This document shows, one piece after another, positions 15,762 to 24,588 of a stretch of DNA of 34,121 bases (the first letter of the stretch is position 1; each line of letters begins with the position of its first letter). Below the pieces are notes generated by a model that saw only the letters and a list, made by a program, of their open reading frames with translations, searched no databases and had not been told where the DNA came from. The position numbers and the translations under genes were made by a program. The DNA comes from Gammaproteobacteria bacterium (GTDB lineage Bacteria; Pseudomonadota; Gammaproteobacteria; Pseudomonadales; Oceanobacteraceae), in NCBI GenBank assembly GCA_013373125.1, contig JABXIK010000049.1:1-34121 (forward strand). The letters are read 5' to 3'.

Positions 15762-16946
15762 ATGTTGGTTGATTTTTTTCAAACCATGCGCGAATACCGG
15801 GTGCCATGCTCCATTCGCGAATATTTGGATTTGATAAATGCCTGCAAACATCATTTGGCGTTTGCGGATTTGGATGACTTTTATCAGCTTAGCCGAATTT
15901 GCTTAGTTAAAGACGAACGCCATTTTGATAAATTCGATAAGGCATTTGCCCATTATTTCGAAGGGATCGATCGCCTTGATGAAGTATTGATGAGCGCAAA
16001 AGGTATTCCGGAAGAATGGATGAAGTCAGAGTTTGAGCGTCTATTTTCGAAAGAAGAAATGGATGCTATCGAAAGCCAAGGTGGTTTCGATGAGCTCATG
16101 AAAAAATTTCGTGAGCGGCTAGCCGAGCAAGAAAAGCGTCATCGTGGTGGTAATAAAATGATTGGTACCGGCGGTACATCGCCTTTTGGTGCCGATGGTT
16201 TTAACCCTGAAGGTATGCGAGTACAGCAAGGTCGTTCTCGTCATAAGCGTGCCATCAAGGTTTGGGAGCAGCGTAATTATCGCAATCTAGATGATGACGT
16301 AGAGCTGGGCATTCGTAATATCAAGGTGGCATTAAGGCGTTTGCGTAAGTTTGCGCGTCAAGGGGCCGCTGAAGAATTAGACTTGGATGATACCATTAGC
16401 TCCACGGCGAATAATGCAGGATTTTTGGACATCAAATTAGTGCCTGAGCGCCACAATGCAGTGAAGGTTCTGTTGTTTTTCGATATTGGCGGCACCATGG
16501 ATCCGTTTGTGCGCATCTGCGAAGAATTATTCTCAGCGGCTAAAACCGAATTCAAGCATATGGAAACCTTCTACTTTCATAACTGCTTGTATGAGAGTGT
16601 ATGGAAGGACAATCGCCGACGTTCAAATGAGCGCACCAAAACTTGGGATATCATGCGCAAGTTCACAAAAGACTATAAGGTGATTTTTGTTGGGGATGCC
16701 ATGATGGCTCCTTACGAAGTGACCCATGTCGGTGGCAGTGTTGAGCATTGGAATGATGAACCAGGGGCTGCATGGTTGGCTCGTATGAAAGAGCACTTCT
16801 CGAAAGTGGTTTGGTTAAATCCTGTACCAGATTCCCAGTGGGGCTGGAGTGGATCACTCAATGCCATTCGAGACATCATGGAGGACAACATGTACCCATT
16901 AACCATAAATGGGCTTGAAGACGCCATGAGAGAACTGAGCCGATAG
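15762..16946 (+). CDS. CoxE-like VWA-domain protein, partner of MoxR
   Basis: A 394-aa cytoplasmic protein without signal peptide. The N-terminal ~170 residues are helical and charged; a Gly-rich spot (GTGGTSPFGADGFNPEG) separates them from the VWA part. The MIDAS-like motif is D-I-G-G-T-M-D (FFDIGGTMDPFVRICEEL), with Gly replacing the first Ser and Thr the second; this variant occurs in the CoxE-like subfamily. Downstream are FKHMETFYFHNCLYESVW, IFVGDAMMAPYEV (third MIDAS-loop Asp) and WLNPVPDSQWGWSGS. It follows the MoxR ATPase by 4 bp, and the pair is expected to act as a unit. A strong intrinsic terminator closes the transcript. Confidence 0.9.
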   Translation: MLVDFFQTMREYRVPCSIREYLDLINACKHHLAFADLDDFYQLSRICLVKDERHFDKFDKAFAHYFEGIDRLDEVLMSAKGIPEEWMKSEFERLFSKEEMDAIESQGGFDELMKKFRERLAEQEKRHRGGNKMIGTGGTSPFGADGFNPEGMRVQQGRSRHKRAIKVWEQRNYRNLDDDVELGIRNIKVALRRLRKFARQGAAEELDLDDTISSTANNAGFLDIKLVPERHNAVKVLLFFDIGGTMDPFVRICEELFSAAKTEFKHMETFYFHNCLYESVWKDNRRRSNERTKTWDIMRKFTKDYKVIFVGDAMMAPYEVTHVGGSVEHWNDEPGAAWLARMKEHFSKVVWLNPVPDSQWGWSGSLNAIRDIMEDNMYPLTINGLEDAMRELSR

Positions 16947-16959
16947 CACTCAGTGACAT

Positions 16960-16992
16960 AATAAAAAAGGAGCCAATGGTTCCTTTTTTATT
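16960..16992 (+). terminator. Rho-independent terminator after the MoxR/VWA pair
   Basis: AATAAAAAAGGAGCC, loop AAT, GGTTCCTTTTTTATT form a nearly perfect 15-bp hairpin (one G-U pair) with a T6 run, 13 bp after the VWA stop. Its A/T symmetry means it could work on both strands. Confidence 0.9.
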
Positions 16993-17129
16993 GGATAAAA
17001 TGTGCCGACTTAGAAAAAACCACGAGTAATTCTATATTTTGGTGCGCTTGTCCCACTAACCTTGGTTGCATCTAGAAAACCCCTAGGTAACAATACGCCA
17101 AGACGCAACATTCTCAAAAATCGCGTCCT

Positions 17130-17135
17130 TATAAT
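17130..17135 (+). promoter_or_regulatory. Candidate -10 box for the TPR-TolQ-ExbD operon
   Basis: An exact TATAAT lies 25 bp before the GTG start at 17161, downstream of the terminator at 16960-16992. The hexamer 17 bp upstream (AACATT region) is a poor -35, so an activator may be needed. The surrounding 17136-17157 is AT-rich and contains the AAGGG ribosome-binding site. Confidence 0.4.
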
Positions 17136-17160
17136 AAAAATAAAAAAATAAGGGTCTATC

Positions 17161-17688
17161 GTGAAGGCAATTTCATATCTTGCTCGAAGCATCATGCTAT
17201 TCGTTTCATTCTTCATGTCTGGCTATTCTGCATTGGCGGAGCAAGCGGGTTTAGATAGTGAAATTGAGGCCCTCAAAGCGGAAGTTGTAGAATTAAATCG
17301 TGAGTTATTTGATCTAGAAGAGCAGCTTTTATATCCCGCTACCACATCCTTTGCTGTCTTTGTTTCCATGGACGCTGTGAAAGATTTTGAAATTCAATCG
17401 GTTAAATTGAATTTGGATGAGCAGGATGTTACCTCTCATATTTATCGCGCCGAACAGGTAGAAGCCTTAAGACGTGGCGGCATTCAAAAAGTATTTGAGG
17501 GTAATCTAAAACCAGGTTTACACCGTTTAAAAGCAGAAATCATGGGTAAAGACCGCGATGGTCGCCCTGTTAAGCGTATGGTCATGGCTGAGTTTGGTAA
17601 GGCCCGTGCCAGTAAATATCTAGAAGTTAAAATCAGTAATAACCCAAATCAAAATAAACCAGACTTCGCGATTGTTGAGTGGAAGTAA
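17161..17688 (+). CDS. Secreted coiled-coil/beta-domain protein, first gene of the TPR-TolQ-ExbD operon
   Basis: A 175-aa protein starting at GTG with AAGGG upstream. The signal peptide runs to about residue 26 (YSALA-E). A short coiled coil follows (about 30-58: LDSEIEALKAEVVELNRELF, then DLEEQLL), then a compact domain with alternating strands (SFAVFVSMDAVKDFEIQSV, KLNLDEQDVTSHIY, GLHRLKAEIMGKDRDGRPV) ending FAIVEWK. It has no known catalytic motif, and I do not recognise a family beyond its association with this kind of operon. The next gene begins one base after the TAA. It is predicted periplasmic, perhaps a scaffold that oligomerises through its coiled coil. Confidence 0.7.
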   Translation: MKAISYLARSIMLFVSFFMSGYSALAEQAGLDSEIEALKAEVVELNRELFDLEEQLLYPATTSFAVFVSMDAVKDFEIQSVKLNLDEQDVTSHIYRAEQVEALRRGGIQKVFEGNLKPGLHRLKAEIMGKDRDGRPVKRMVMAEFGKARASKYLEVKISNNPNQNKPDFAIVEWK

Positions 17689-17689
17689 T

Positions 17690-19582
17690 ATGCGCTGGTT
17701 TATTTGTTTATTGATATTGGCTCCCCTTGCCTATGGAGACGACTTATTGCCGGATGAACGTCGGGCAGTGGCTCGTGATCCTTTATATGGCCAAGCTTTA
17801 TATAGTTTACACTCCGGCGAATATGATAAAGCGTTAGGTTTCAACTACGAGCTACGCAAAAAAGGCCGTAAAGGGTACGGCAAGATTCTCGATATTCATG
17901 AAGCAACTGCCCAATTAGGTTTGGGTATGAGTCAACATGCACAATCGCAATTCCAACGTTTATTAAGTGACACTCGTGTCAGCTTCCTCCCTCCTGCCGC
18001 TCGAGCTCAAGCTTGGTTTTACATGGCCAAGCACTTTTACAATAAAGGTATGTGGTTAAGTGGTTTAAAAGCCATACGTAAAGTGAATGCGGGACATTTA
18101 GGCTCTGATTTAAAAGATGAATATCACTTTTTAGCAACGACACTGGAGTTATTTAAAGGTAAAGCAGAGCGAGCGGATCAGCATATCTTAGCCATCGACC
18201 CAAGTAGTAAGTGGGCTGTTTATGCTTACATGAATTTAGGCGTGAGCTATACCGAGCGAGATGTACACATTAGTAAGGTAGAGGCAGTATTCAATAAAGC
18301 TTTAGAACTCACCAGCAATACAGAAAAGCCAGAAGTGCTAGCGGATAAAATCAATTTAATGGCGGGCCAATTCTTCTACGCCACGGGCCGTGGCCGCAGT
18401 GCCATTAAACATCTAAAAAATGTCAGCTTAGATGGAGCGTACACGCCTAAAGCGCTACTCACTTATGGTTGGGCGCTGACCGAACAGTGGCAGTATCATG
18501 ATGCGCTGCAGCCTTGGTATATGCTGAAAACCTCTCATTCGCCTTTGAATCAAGATGTGCAAGAAACGTTAATTGCTATTCCTCACTTATTGGAAAAACT
18601 CAATGCGAAAGTTATGGCTTTAGGTGCATTTGATTATGCAACTGAGCAGTATGATGAAATTTATAAACAGCTTGGGGAAAGTGCAAAACGCTTAAACACG
18701 GGTGAATTCATTGAGCCTTTAATGAGCCAGCAAGTACCTGATCGTTGGGGTGCATTTGAAGCCGTGGATATGTCATTACCCAATCATCCTGATCAAGTGT
18801 ATTTGAAAGATGTCATGAGCCAAGGCTACTTTCAAGGAGAGCTAAAAAACCTGCGTGACTTGCATGTGATGAAGTACCAATTGCAATCTGCCATGAATGA
18901 ATTAGATGCATTCGAACAAACCATTCATACACGTCAGCAAGAATATTCTGCTATTAAAAAAGATGCTCAAGTATCTCTGCATAAACGCACATTAGATGAT
19001 CTACAAAGTCGTTACCGTGGTTTGCTTTCTCGCATCAATAAAGCATTTAAGAATCCAGATGGAACAGGGCTGGCTTCTGAGGCGGAAAAAGAGCAATTGG
19101 TTTCGTTTAAAGAGGTAGATCAACAAATTGCCAGTATGACGAAAACGATGGGGCAAGATAAAAAAGCTTATCAGGATCGTTTGCGTCGAGTTGAGGGTGT
19201 ATTGAAGTGGACCTTGTCAGAGCGTTATAGCGAACGTAAGCGTCAGGTTTCTCAAAACTTAGCCATTCTTGAAGACAAACTTCGTCAAGCGCAAAAGCAA
19301 TATGATGCCGCTAAATACGCTTATCAAGTGGCACCAAAAGGCTTTATTGGGTTTGACAAAAAGATCAATACTTTACGTACTACGTATCAAAAGCAACTGG
19401 CTAAGCTAGATAAGGTTTATTTTAAGCAGCGTGAAAAAGTGGGCAGTATCGTAAAAGTAGATATTAAAAAACGTCAAGAGCGCGTAATGGATTATCAATT
19501 ACAAGCTCGTCTGGCAGCTGCACGCTTATTTGATGAAACCTCCAATAAACAACGCATAGTGTCAGGGGAGGTGAAGCAATAA
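17690..19582 (+). CDS. Secreted TPR and coiled-coil protein of the TolQ/ExbD operon
   Basis: A 630-aa exported protein. I start at ATG 17690 (TAATATG junction, GGAAG upstream) because MRWFICLLILAPLAYGDD then forms a signal peptide; a TTG at 17672 would overlap the previous gene. The N-terminal half contains TPR-like helical repeats (LYSLHSGEYDKALGFNYEL, AQAWFYMAKHFYNKGMWLSG, AVYAYMNLGVSYTERDV). The C-terminal third (about 385-620) is long charged coiled coil, for example MKYQLQSAMNELDAFEQTI and LAILEDKLRQAQKQYDAAKY. It is predicted periplasmic. Its stop overlaps the next start (TAATG), so it is coupled to the lipoprotein TPR gene. Likely a protein-protein scaffold; no enzyme motif is visible. 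Confidence 0.75.
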   Translation: MRWFICLLILAPLAYGDDLLPDERRAVARDPLYGQALYSLHSGEYDKALGFNYELRKKGRKGYGKILDIHEATAQLGLGMSQHAQSQFQRLLSDTRVSFLPPAARAQAWFYMAKHFYNKGMWLSGLKAIRKVNAGHLGSDLKDEYHFLATTLELFKGKAERADQHILAIDPSSKWAVYAYMNLGVSYTERDVHISKVEAVFNKALELTSNTEKPEVLADKINLMAGQFFYATGRGRSAIKHLKNVSLDGAYTPKALLTYGWALTEQWQYHDALQPWYMLKTSHSPLNQDVQETLIAIPHLLEKLNAKVMALGAFDYATEQYDEIYKQLGESAKRLNTGEFIEPLMSQQVPDRWGAFEAVDMSLPNHPDQVYLKDVMSQGYFQGELKNLRDLHVMKYQLQSAMNELDAFEQTIHTRQQEYSAIKKDAQVSLHKRTLDDLQSRYRGLLSRINKAFKNPDGTGLASEAEKEQLVSFKEVDQQIASMTKTMGQDKKAYQDRLRRVEGVLKWTLSERYSERKRQVSQNLAILEDKLRQAQKQYDAAKYAYQVAPKGFIGFDKKINTLRTTYQKQLAKLDKVYFKQREKVGSIVKVDIKKRQERVMDYQLQARLAAARLFDETSNKQRIVSGEVKQ

Positions 19583-22404
19583 TGTCTCGTTTATTTATAC
19601 CCCTTTTATTTTTAGGCCTAGTGTCCTGTGCTTCCCAGCCAGAGTTAAATGTAGTGAGCGTGGAAGAAGATTTGGCCGGTAAAAGTATTGCCAATATTCG
19701 CCCGGTAGGTGTTCGTTTAGCAAAAATGCCGTCACCTGAAGCAGATACCCAAAAAGCCATCGCAAAATACCAGCGCTTTTTAGAAATAGCTCCACAAGGG
19801 GAAACCCGTGTGCATGTTATGCACCGCTTGGCTGATTTAAAGCTGATGGATGTCGAGGAATTGTTAGCTGACAATCCTGAGCAGCTTGATGCCGAGCAAG
19901 TTAAGCAAGTATATGATGAAGCGATTCAAACCTATACTCAGGTACTAACTCTGTTCCCGCATCGTCGTGATAGTGACATGTTGTTGTACCAATTATCTAA
20001 GGTGTACATGTTAAAAGGCGATGATGAAACGGCACTCTCCACTTTAACTCGTCTGGTAAATGATTTCCCAAATTCGAGCTTGTTATCAGAAGTGCAATAT
20101 CGTCGCGGTGATATTCTATTCAACTTAGAGCGTTTCGCTGAAGCTAACGAAGCATTTGCTTATGTGGCTATGGGCACAAAAGAAAATCGTTTTTTCATCA
20201 GTGCGAACTACATGAGGGGATGGAGTCAATTTAAATTAAGAGCTTATGAAAATGCGTTATTGTCTTTCACAAAAGTGATTGATGAGCGATTTGTGGATAC
20301 TACTGCCATTGTAACGGCGTCCAAAGGTGATAAAGAATTACTGGATGATACTGTACGTGTAATGAGTATGATTTTTGCCGAAGGCAAAGGGCATAAACAA
20401 ATTGTACAGTTAATGCGAACTATTGGTCAGCGTCACTATGAGTACCTGCTATATGATTCTTTAGCTGAGTACTACATTGCAAAACAACAGTACTCGGATG
20501 CAGCGCGTACTTATCAAGCTTTTGTTAGTGCCAATCCAACCGATGTTTTGGCCCCAGCATTTTATAGTAGTGTGGTAAACAGCTACAAAAAAGCAGGTTA
20601 TGTGGATTTGGTGTTGAAGCATAAAGTGGCCTATATCGAGCAATATGGTGTGCGTAGCGCTTACTGGAATATATATGGGGAAGATATCCGAGATATGATT
20701 CGCCCTAATATCAAGGATTATTCATCTCAATTAGCCCAGTATCATCACTCGCGAGGACAAAAGGCTAAAAACATCAAAACCAAATTTAATGAACTGTTAT
20801 CCGCTTCTCGCTGGTATCAGGAATACATAGATACGTTTCCTAATGACAATAAAGTGGGCGAAATGTATTTCTTGAAGGGTGAAGCTGTATATGAAGTTGG
20901 CCGATACGAAGAAGCAATACTAGCCTATACACAAGGCGGTTATGAAACGCCTAAACATGAAAAATCAGAAGAGTCCGCTTACGCTGCTTTAGTGGCTTAT
21001 AATCGTATGATTGATAAGGTGAAGCCAGAGGAGAAAAATTTCTGGTTAGAACGAAAAGTTGACAGTGCACTGCGTTATTCTATGGTATTTCCTGAAAATA
21101 AAAATACTTCGCAAGTATTGGCCAGAGCCGCTGAAGGCTTGTTTAGTTTGGGACAGTTTCAAAGAGCAGTGGACGTGAGTCAAAGCGTGTTAGCGCGACA
21201 AGATGCGAATCCACAACAACGCTCCGTTGCTAATCTTATTAAAGCGCATAGTCATTTTGATTTGGCACAATACGCAGAAGCTGAAGTGGCGTATGTGGCA
21301 GCCTTGCAAAGTAAACAACTGAAAAAGACTGATATATCTGCTGTGAATGAGAAATTGGCGGCAAGTATTTATAAACAAGCCGTGGCCTGGGTTGAAAAAG
21401 ATGTAATCGATAAAGCTGTGAAAGATTTTATGCGTGTGGGTAAGGCCGTGCCTTCATCGCCAATTCGTATAACAGCTCACTATGATGCCGCTTCTTATCT
21501 GATGAAAAAGCAGAAATGGGAAAAAGCAGAAGAGATTCTATTAAGCTTTCGCGAATCTTATCCTAAAGATAAGTTAGTCGCTGATATCCCATCTAAGTTA
21601 ATCATTGCCTATGAGAATCTGAAAGAGTGGAAAAAAGCGGCATATGAATTACAAAATATTTGGCGTTTTTCACGTGATAAAAAAGAACAGCGTATCGCGC
21701 TGTATCAAGCGGCGGAATATTATGAGAAGGCCGATGACATAGATAATGCTATGACCATGTTGAAGCGTTATGCTCATAACTATCCAAAACCATTCGATGC
21801 TCAATTAGAAGCCATTAATAAATTAGAAGGCTTGTATTTGAAACAGAAAGATCATGAGAAACGTCGCTACTGGCTTGAGAAACTCATTGCAGCGGATGCG
21901 ACAGCAGGTAAGTCTCGTTCAGATCGATCGAAATTCCTAGCGGCGAAAGCCTCATTTGAACTGGCAGATTATGAGCGTCAAACCTATGCCCAAATTGAGC
22001 TAACTTTACCATTGCAAAAAAGCTTGGGCAGGAAAAAGGTCGCACTTAAGCGAACTCTTGATGCGTATCAAAGAACGGCAAAAATGGAAGTTCAAGAGTT
22101 CACAACGGCTGCTACATTTCAAATTGCCGAAATTTATGGAGAGCTATCACGTGATTTGATGGCGTCTCAACGTCCAGCTGGCTTGGATGAATTGGAATTA
22201 GAGGAATATGAATATTTATTGGAAGATCAAGCTTTTCCGTTTGAAGAGGCGGCCATCAATATTCATGAGACCAACATTAAAAGAAGTTGGGATGGTTTAT
22301 ATGACGGTTGGATTTCGAAAAGTATTTCAGCGTTATCCAAATTAATGCCTGCACGTTATGCTAAGAAAGAGGTGAGCTATGAAGCTATTGCTGAAATACA
22401 TTAA
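19582..22404 (+). CDS. Large TPR outer-membrane lipoprotein of the TolQ/ExbD operon
   Basis: A 940-aa lipoprotein with lipobox L-V-S-C16 and Ala at +2, predicting outer-membrane anchoring facing the periplasm. Almost the whole protein is a TPR/Sel1-like helical solenoid: KAIAKYQRFLEIAPQGETRV, LLYQLSKVYMLKGDDETAL, VQYRRGDILFNLERFAEAN, GEMYFLKGEAVYEVGRYEEA, LYQAAEYYEKADDIDNAMTM and many more. The N-terminal units resemble BamD/YbgF-type TPRs that contact periplasmic partners. It is the largest component of the operon. The C-terminal ~150 residues are less clearly repetitive. It overlaps the following lipoprotein gene by 26 bp. Probably the outer-membrane scaffold of the complex; the partner is unknown. 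Confidence 0.8.
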   Translation: MSRLFIPLLFLGLVSCASQPELNVVSVEEDLAGKSIANIRPVGVRLAKMPSPEADTQKAIAKYQRFLEIAPQGETRVHVMHRLADLKLMDVEELLADNPEQLDAEQVKQVYDEAIQTYTQVLTLFPHRRDSDMLLYQLSKVYMLKGDDETALSTLTRLVNDFPNSSLLSEVQYRRGDILFNLERFAEANEAFAYVAMGTKENRFFISANYMRGWSQFKLRAYENALLSFTKVIDERFVDTTAIVTASKGDKELLDDTVRVMSMIFAEGKGHKQIVQLMRTIGQRHYEYLLYDSLAEYYIAKQQYSDAARTYQAFVSANPTDVLAPAFYSSVVNSYKKAGYVDLVLKHKVAYIEQYGVRSAYWNIYGEDIRDMIRPNIKDYSSQLAQYHHSRGQKAKNIKTKFNELLSASRWYQEYIDTFPNDNKVGEMYFLKGEAVYEVGRYEEAILAYTQGGYETPKHEKSEESAYAALVAYNRMIDKVKPEEKNFWLERKVDSALRYSMVFPENKNTSQVLARAAEGLFSLGQFQRAVDVSQSVLARQDANPQQRSVANLIKAHSHFDLAQYAEAEVAYVAALQSKQLKKTDISAVNEKLAASIYKQAVAWVEKDVIDKAVKDFMRVGKAVPSSPIRITAHYDAASYLMKKQKWEKAEEILLSFRESYPKDKLVADIPSKLIIAYENLKEWKKAAYELQNIWRFSRDKKEQRIALYQAAEYYEKADDIDNAMTMLKRYAHNYPKPFDAQLEAINKLEGLYLKQKDHEKRRYWLEKLIAADATAGKSRSDRSKFLAAKASFELADYERQTYAQIELTLPLQKSLGRKKVALKRTLDAYQRTAKMEVQEFTTAATFQIAEIYGELSRDLMASQRPAGLDELELEEYEYLLEDQAFPFEEAAINIHETNIKRSWDGLYDGWISKSISALSKLMPARYAKKEVSYEAIAEIH

Positions 22405-22996
22405 TATCAGTATCTGCTTGTTTCTAGCTGCTTGTGCAGGTAATCAAGTGAAAACATCTATTGATGCAAATGTAGAATCTCAAGTGATCGAGATTCCTAA
22501 GCAAGCAGCAAAGGATTTTACAGTTGCGATTGGTTTGATGAACCAAGGGCAATTGGAGCAGGCACTTACAGCATTCATTGCTATGACTAAAACCTATCCT
22601 ATGTTGTCTGGTCCTTATGCCAATATAGGTGTGATATACAGTCGCCAAGAAAAATGGGAAGAAGCGGTTCAAGCTTTAAATACGGCAGTTGATAAAAACC
22701 CAAAAAATACAAAAGCGTTAAATCAGCTGGGCTTTGCTTTACGTCATCAAGGCGATTTTGATGGGGCAGAAAAAGCGTATCTAAAAGCAATTAAAGTGGA
22801 CTCGCGGTTTGCTGAAAGCTATCTCAATATCGGCATTTTGTACGATATCTATATGGGGAAATTCGTTAAGGCCAGCGACTTTTATCAAAAATATCAAAGT
22901 TTACAGACAGAGCCCGATCGACAAGTAGCAGGTTGGATTGTTGATATAAACCGTAGGGCGGGCATTAAAAGTCAGATTGCTGGTGATGCTCCATGA
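22379..22996 (+). CDS. TPR lipoprotein of the TolQ/ExbD operon
   Basis: A 205-aa lipoprotein: lipobox L-A-A-C19 with Ala at +2, so outer-membrane directed. At least three consecutive TPRs are recognisable (AIGLMNQGQLEQALTAFIAM, PYANIGVIYSRQEKWEEAVQ, ALNQLGFALRHQGDFDGAEK, AESYLNIGILYDIYMGKF). It starts inside the end of the 940-aa gene, with AGAGGTG as ribosome-binding site, and its TGA overlaps the next ATG (ATGA). Likely an adaptor that docks to another component of the machine. Confidence 0.82.
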   Translation: MKLLLKYINISICLFLAACAGNQVKTSIDANVESQVIEIPKQAAKDFTVAIGLMNQGQLEQALTAFIAMTKTYPMLSGPYANIGVIYSRQEKWEEAVQALNTAVDKNPKNTKALNQLGFALRHQGDFDGAEKAYLKAIKVDSRFAESYLNIGILYDIYMGKFVKASDFYQKYQSLQTEPDRQVAGWIVDINRRAGIKSQIAGDAP

Positions 22997-23289
22997 TGAA
23001 AATATTGATTACCTTATTGCTATTGCTTAATGTTTTTTTTGTTCATGCAAAAGATTCAGTCATTCGTTTAGAAGGGATAAAGATCAAAGCGGATAATGAA
23101 GCGCCGCAAGTGATGCATATTATTCCTTGGCAAAACCCAGAAGGGGCTGAGCGCCTATATTCGCCTGTTCGCGGTGCAGAAATAGAGCGCCTCAAACCAA
23201 TTGATCCTTATAGCTTTGAATTAGAAACAGCCTTACATGAACAATGGCAGGCAAACCAAAATCAGCCCATTGACCTTGTTAATGAATAA
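22993..23289 (+). CDS. Small secreted protein of the TolQ/ExbD operon, unknown
   Basis: A 98-aa protein with a clear signal peptide (MMKILITLLLLLNVFFVHAK, cleavage after VHA). The mature part is about 79 residues, starting with a short strand (VIRLEGIKIKADNEAPQVM) and containing IIPWQNPEGAERLYSPVRG; it is rich in Pro and acidic residues, and I recognise no family. Coupled by ATGA overlap to the TPR lipoprotein gene, followed by a 100-bp AT-rich gap before the TolQ-like gene. That gap might hold an internal promoter, but I see no convincing boxes. Confidence 0.65.
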   Translation: MMKILITLLLLLNVFFVHAKDSVIRLEGIKIKADNEAPQVMHIIPWQNPEGAERLYSPVRGAEIERLKPIDPYSFELETALHEQWQANQNQPIDLVNE

Positions 23290-23389
23290 GTTTTAAATGG
23301 GCGGATAGCGACACGCTGATTAATAACAATAATAAAAAAACCTAATAAACCAACAATAATAAAATCTATTCCAATAGAGGATGTACACA

Positions 23390-24061
23390 ATGGATACCAT
23401 TATTCGCTTTTTCCAAGATGGCGGCGTTTTCATGTACCCAATCGCGGTAATTTTAGTGGTGGGCCTTTCAATTGCCATAGAGCGTCTTATTAGCATTTCG
23501 GCTGCTAAACGTAAAAACCGCGCAGCCTTTGAAGAAATGTTACCTATGATTCAACGTAAAGATTATAAAGCAGCATTAAACTATGCCGGTCAGAGTGATA
23601 GCGACATCGCAAATATCATTGGTGCGGGCATTGCGCGCATGCCAAGTAGCAGTCGTCGTGAAGATATCGAATACGCAATGGAAGAGGGTTTGATGGAAAC
23701 CACGCCAAAACTTGAAAAACGCACGGCGTACATTGCAACTTTAGCGAATATTTCTACCCTTATGGGTCTACTAGGTACCATCATTGGTCTGATTGCTGCG
23801 TTTACCGCAGTGGCCACTGCTGCACCATCTGAAAAAGCGACGTTGTTATCTCAGTCTATTTCGGTTGCCATGAACACAACCGCTTTTGGTTTGATCTCTG
23901 CTATTCCTCTGTTGTTGGCTCATACCGTATTGCAAAGCCGTACCACTGAAATTATTGATAGCCTAGAGATGGCGGGCGTGAAGTTTTTAAACTTAATTAC
24001 AGAGCGTAAACCTTCTTCATCGGCTCAATCTCAATCTACCACGACTAACGCTGCGAAATAA
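23390..24061 (+). CDS. MotA/TolQ/ExbB proton-channel family protein
   Basis: A 223-aa inner-membrane motor subunit. I start at ATG 23390 because AGAGG at 23376-23380 is 9 bp before it; an in-frame ATG at 23381 touches that site. TM1 is about 14-30 (MYPIAVILVVGLSIAIERL), TM2 about 118-142 (LANISTLMGLLGTIIGLIAA), TM3 about 162-182 (NTTAFGLISAIPLLLAHTVL). The conserved pore threonines are present as T130 (GLLGTIIG) and T164 (NTTAFG), matching ExbB T148 and T181. The position aligned by eye to ExbB E176 is V159. With ExbD-type proteins it should form the proton-driven complex. Followed by two exbD-like genes. Confidence 0.93.
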   Translation: MDTIIRFFQDGGVFMYPIAVILVVGLSIAIERLISISAAKRKNRAAFEEMLPMIQRKDYKAALNYAGQSDSDIANIIGAGIARMPSSSRREDIEYAMEEGLMETTPKLEKRTAYIATLANISTLMGLLGTIIGLIAAFTAVATAAPSEKATLLSQSISVAMNTTAFGLISAIPLLLAHTVLQSRTTEIIDSLEMAGVKFLNLITERKPSSSAQSQSTTTNAAK

Positions 24062-24087
24062 TTGCACTAAAATAGTGGAGGTTGGCT

Positions 24088-24588
24088 ATGAGACGCCATA
24101 AGAAAAATCAAGAAGAAGTGGAATTAGACATTACCTCCTTCATGAACCTAATGATTATTTTGGTTCCTGTCTTGCTCATCAGTATGGTGTTTAATCACAT
24201 TACTGTTTTGGAGTTGAGACTGCCCCTTGAAGAAGAGTTGCAAAAGCAAGACTTAAATCCGGATGATTTGTCACTTGAGGTGATCGTACGTGAATCGGGT
24301 TTTAATGTGATGCTTGGGCCTTTGTCTATTGAAAAAATTGCTAAAAAAGATAATCAGTTTGATTTGAATCGATTGTCAGTTGTGCTGCAAGGCATGAAAA
24401 AGCAACTAGGAAAGGAGCGTACCGATATTGTTATTTTGTCGGAGCCAGATATCGATTACCAAATATTGGTGGGTGTTATCGATACGGCAAAAACCTTTCC
24501 TGCTGTGGTTGCGGCCAGTGTGGTTGATGCCGTTTTGTTTCCTGATGTTTCATTAGGGGACGCACCAGAACAGGAGGCCGCATTATGA
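24088..24588 (+). CDS. ExbD/TolR-like protein 1, with Asn replacing the transmembrane Asp
   Basis: A 166-aa inner-membrane protein. I start at ATG 24088 with GGAGGT upstream; an in-frame TTG at 24082 overlaps that site. A single N-terminal TM helix (about 17-38: SFMNLMIILVPVLLISMVF) is followed by a periplasmic domain with typical ExbD features (LDLDPDDLSLEVIVRESG-like segment, and TDIVILSEPDIDYQILVGVID). In ExbD/TolR the helix carries an essential Asp in T-P-F-I-D-V-M; the aligned residue here is N20 in SFMNLMIIL. A Pro also interrupts the helix. Stop and next start overlap (ATGA). Probably forms a heteromeric pair with the second ExbD. Confidence 0.9.
   Translation: MRRHKKNQEEVELDITSFMNLMIILVPVLLISMVFNHITVLELRLPLEEELQKQDLNPDDLSLEVIVRESGFNVMLGPLSIEKIAKKDNQFDLNRLSVVLQGMKKQLGKERTDIVILSEPDIDYQILVGVIDTAKTFPAVVAASVVDAVLFPDVSLGDAPEQEAAL

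Noticed and set aside
17059..17068. ACCTTGGTTG also occurs at 10723-10732, a possible shared regulatory motif
   Set aside because: A single 10-mer match in 34 kb with different surrounding structure is compatible with chance.
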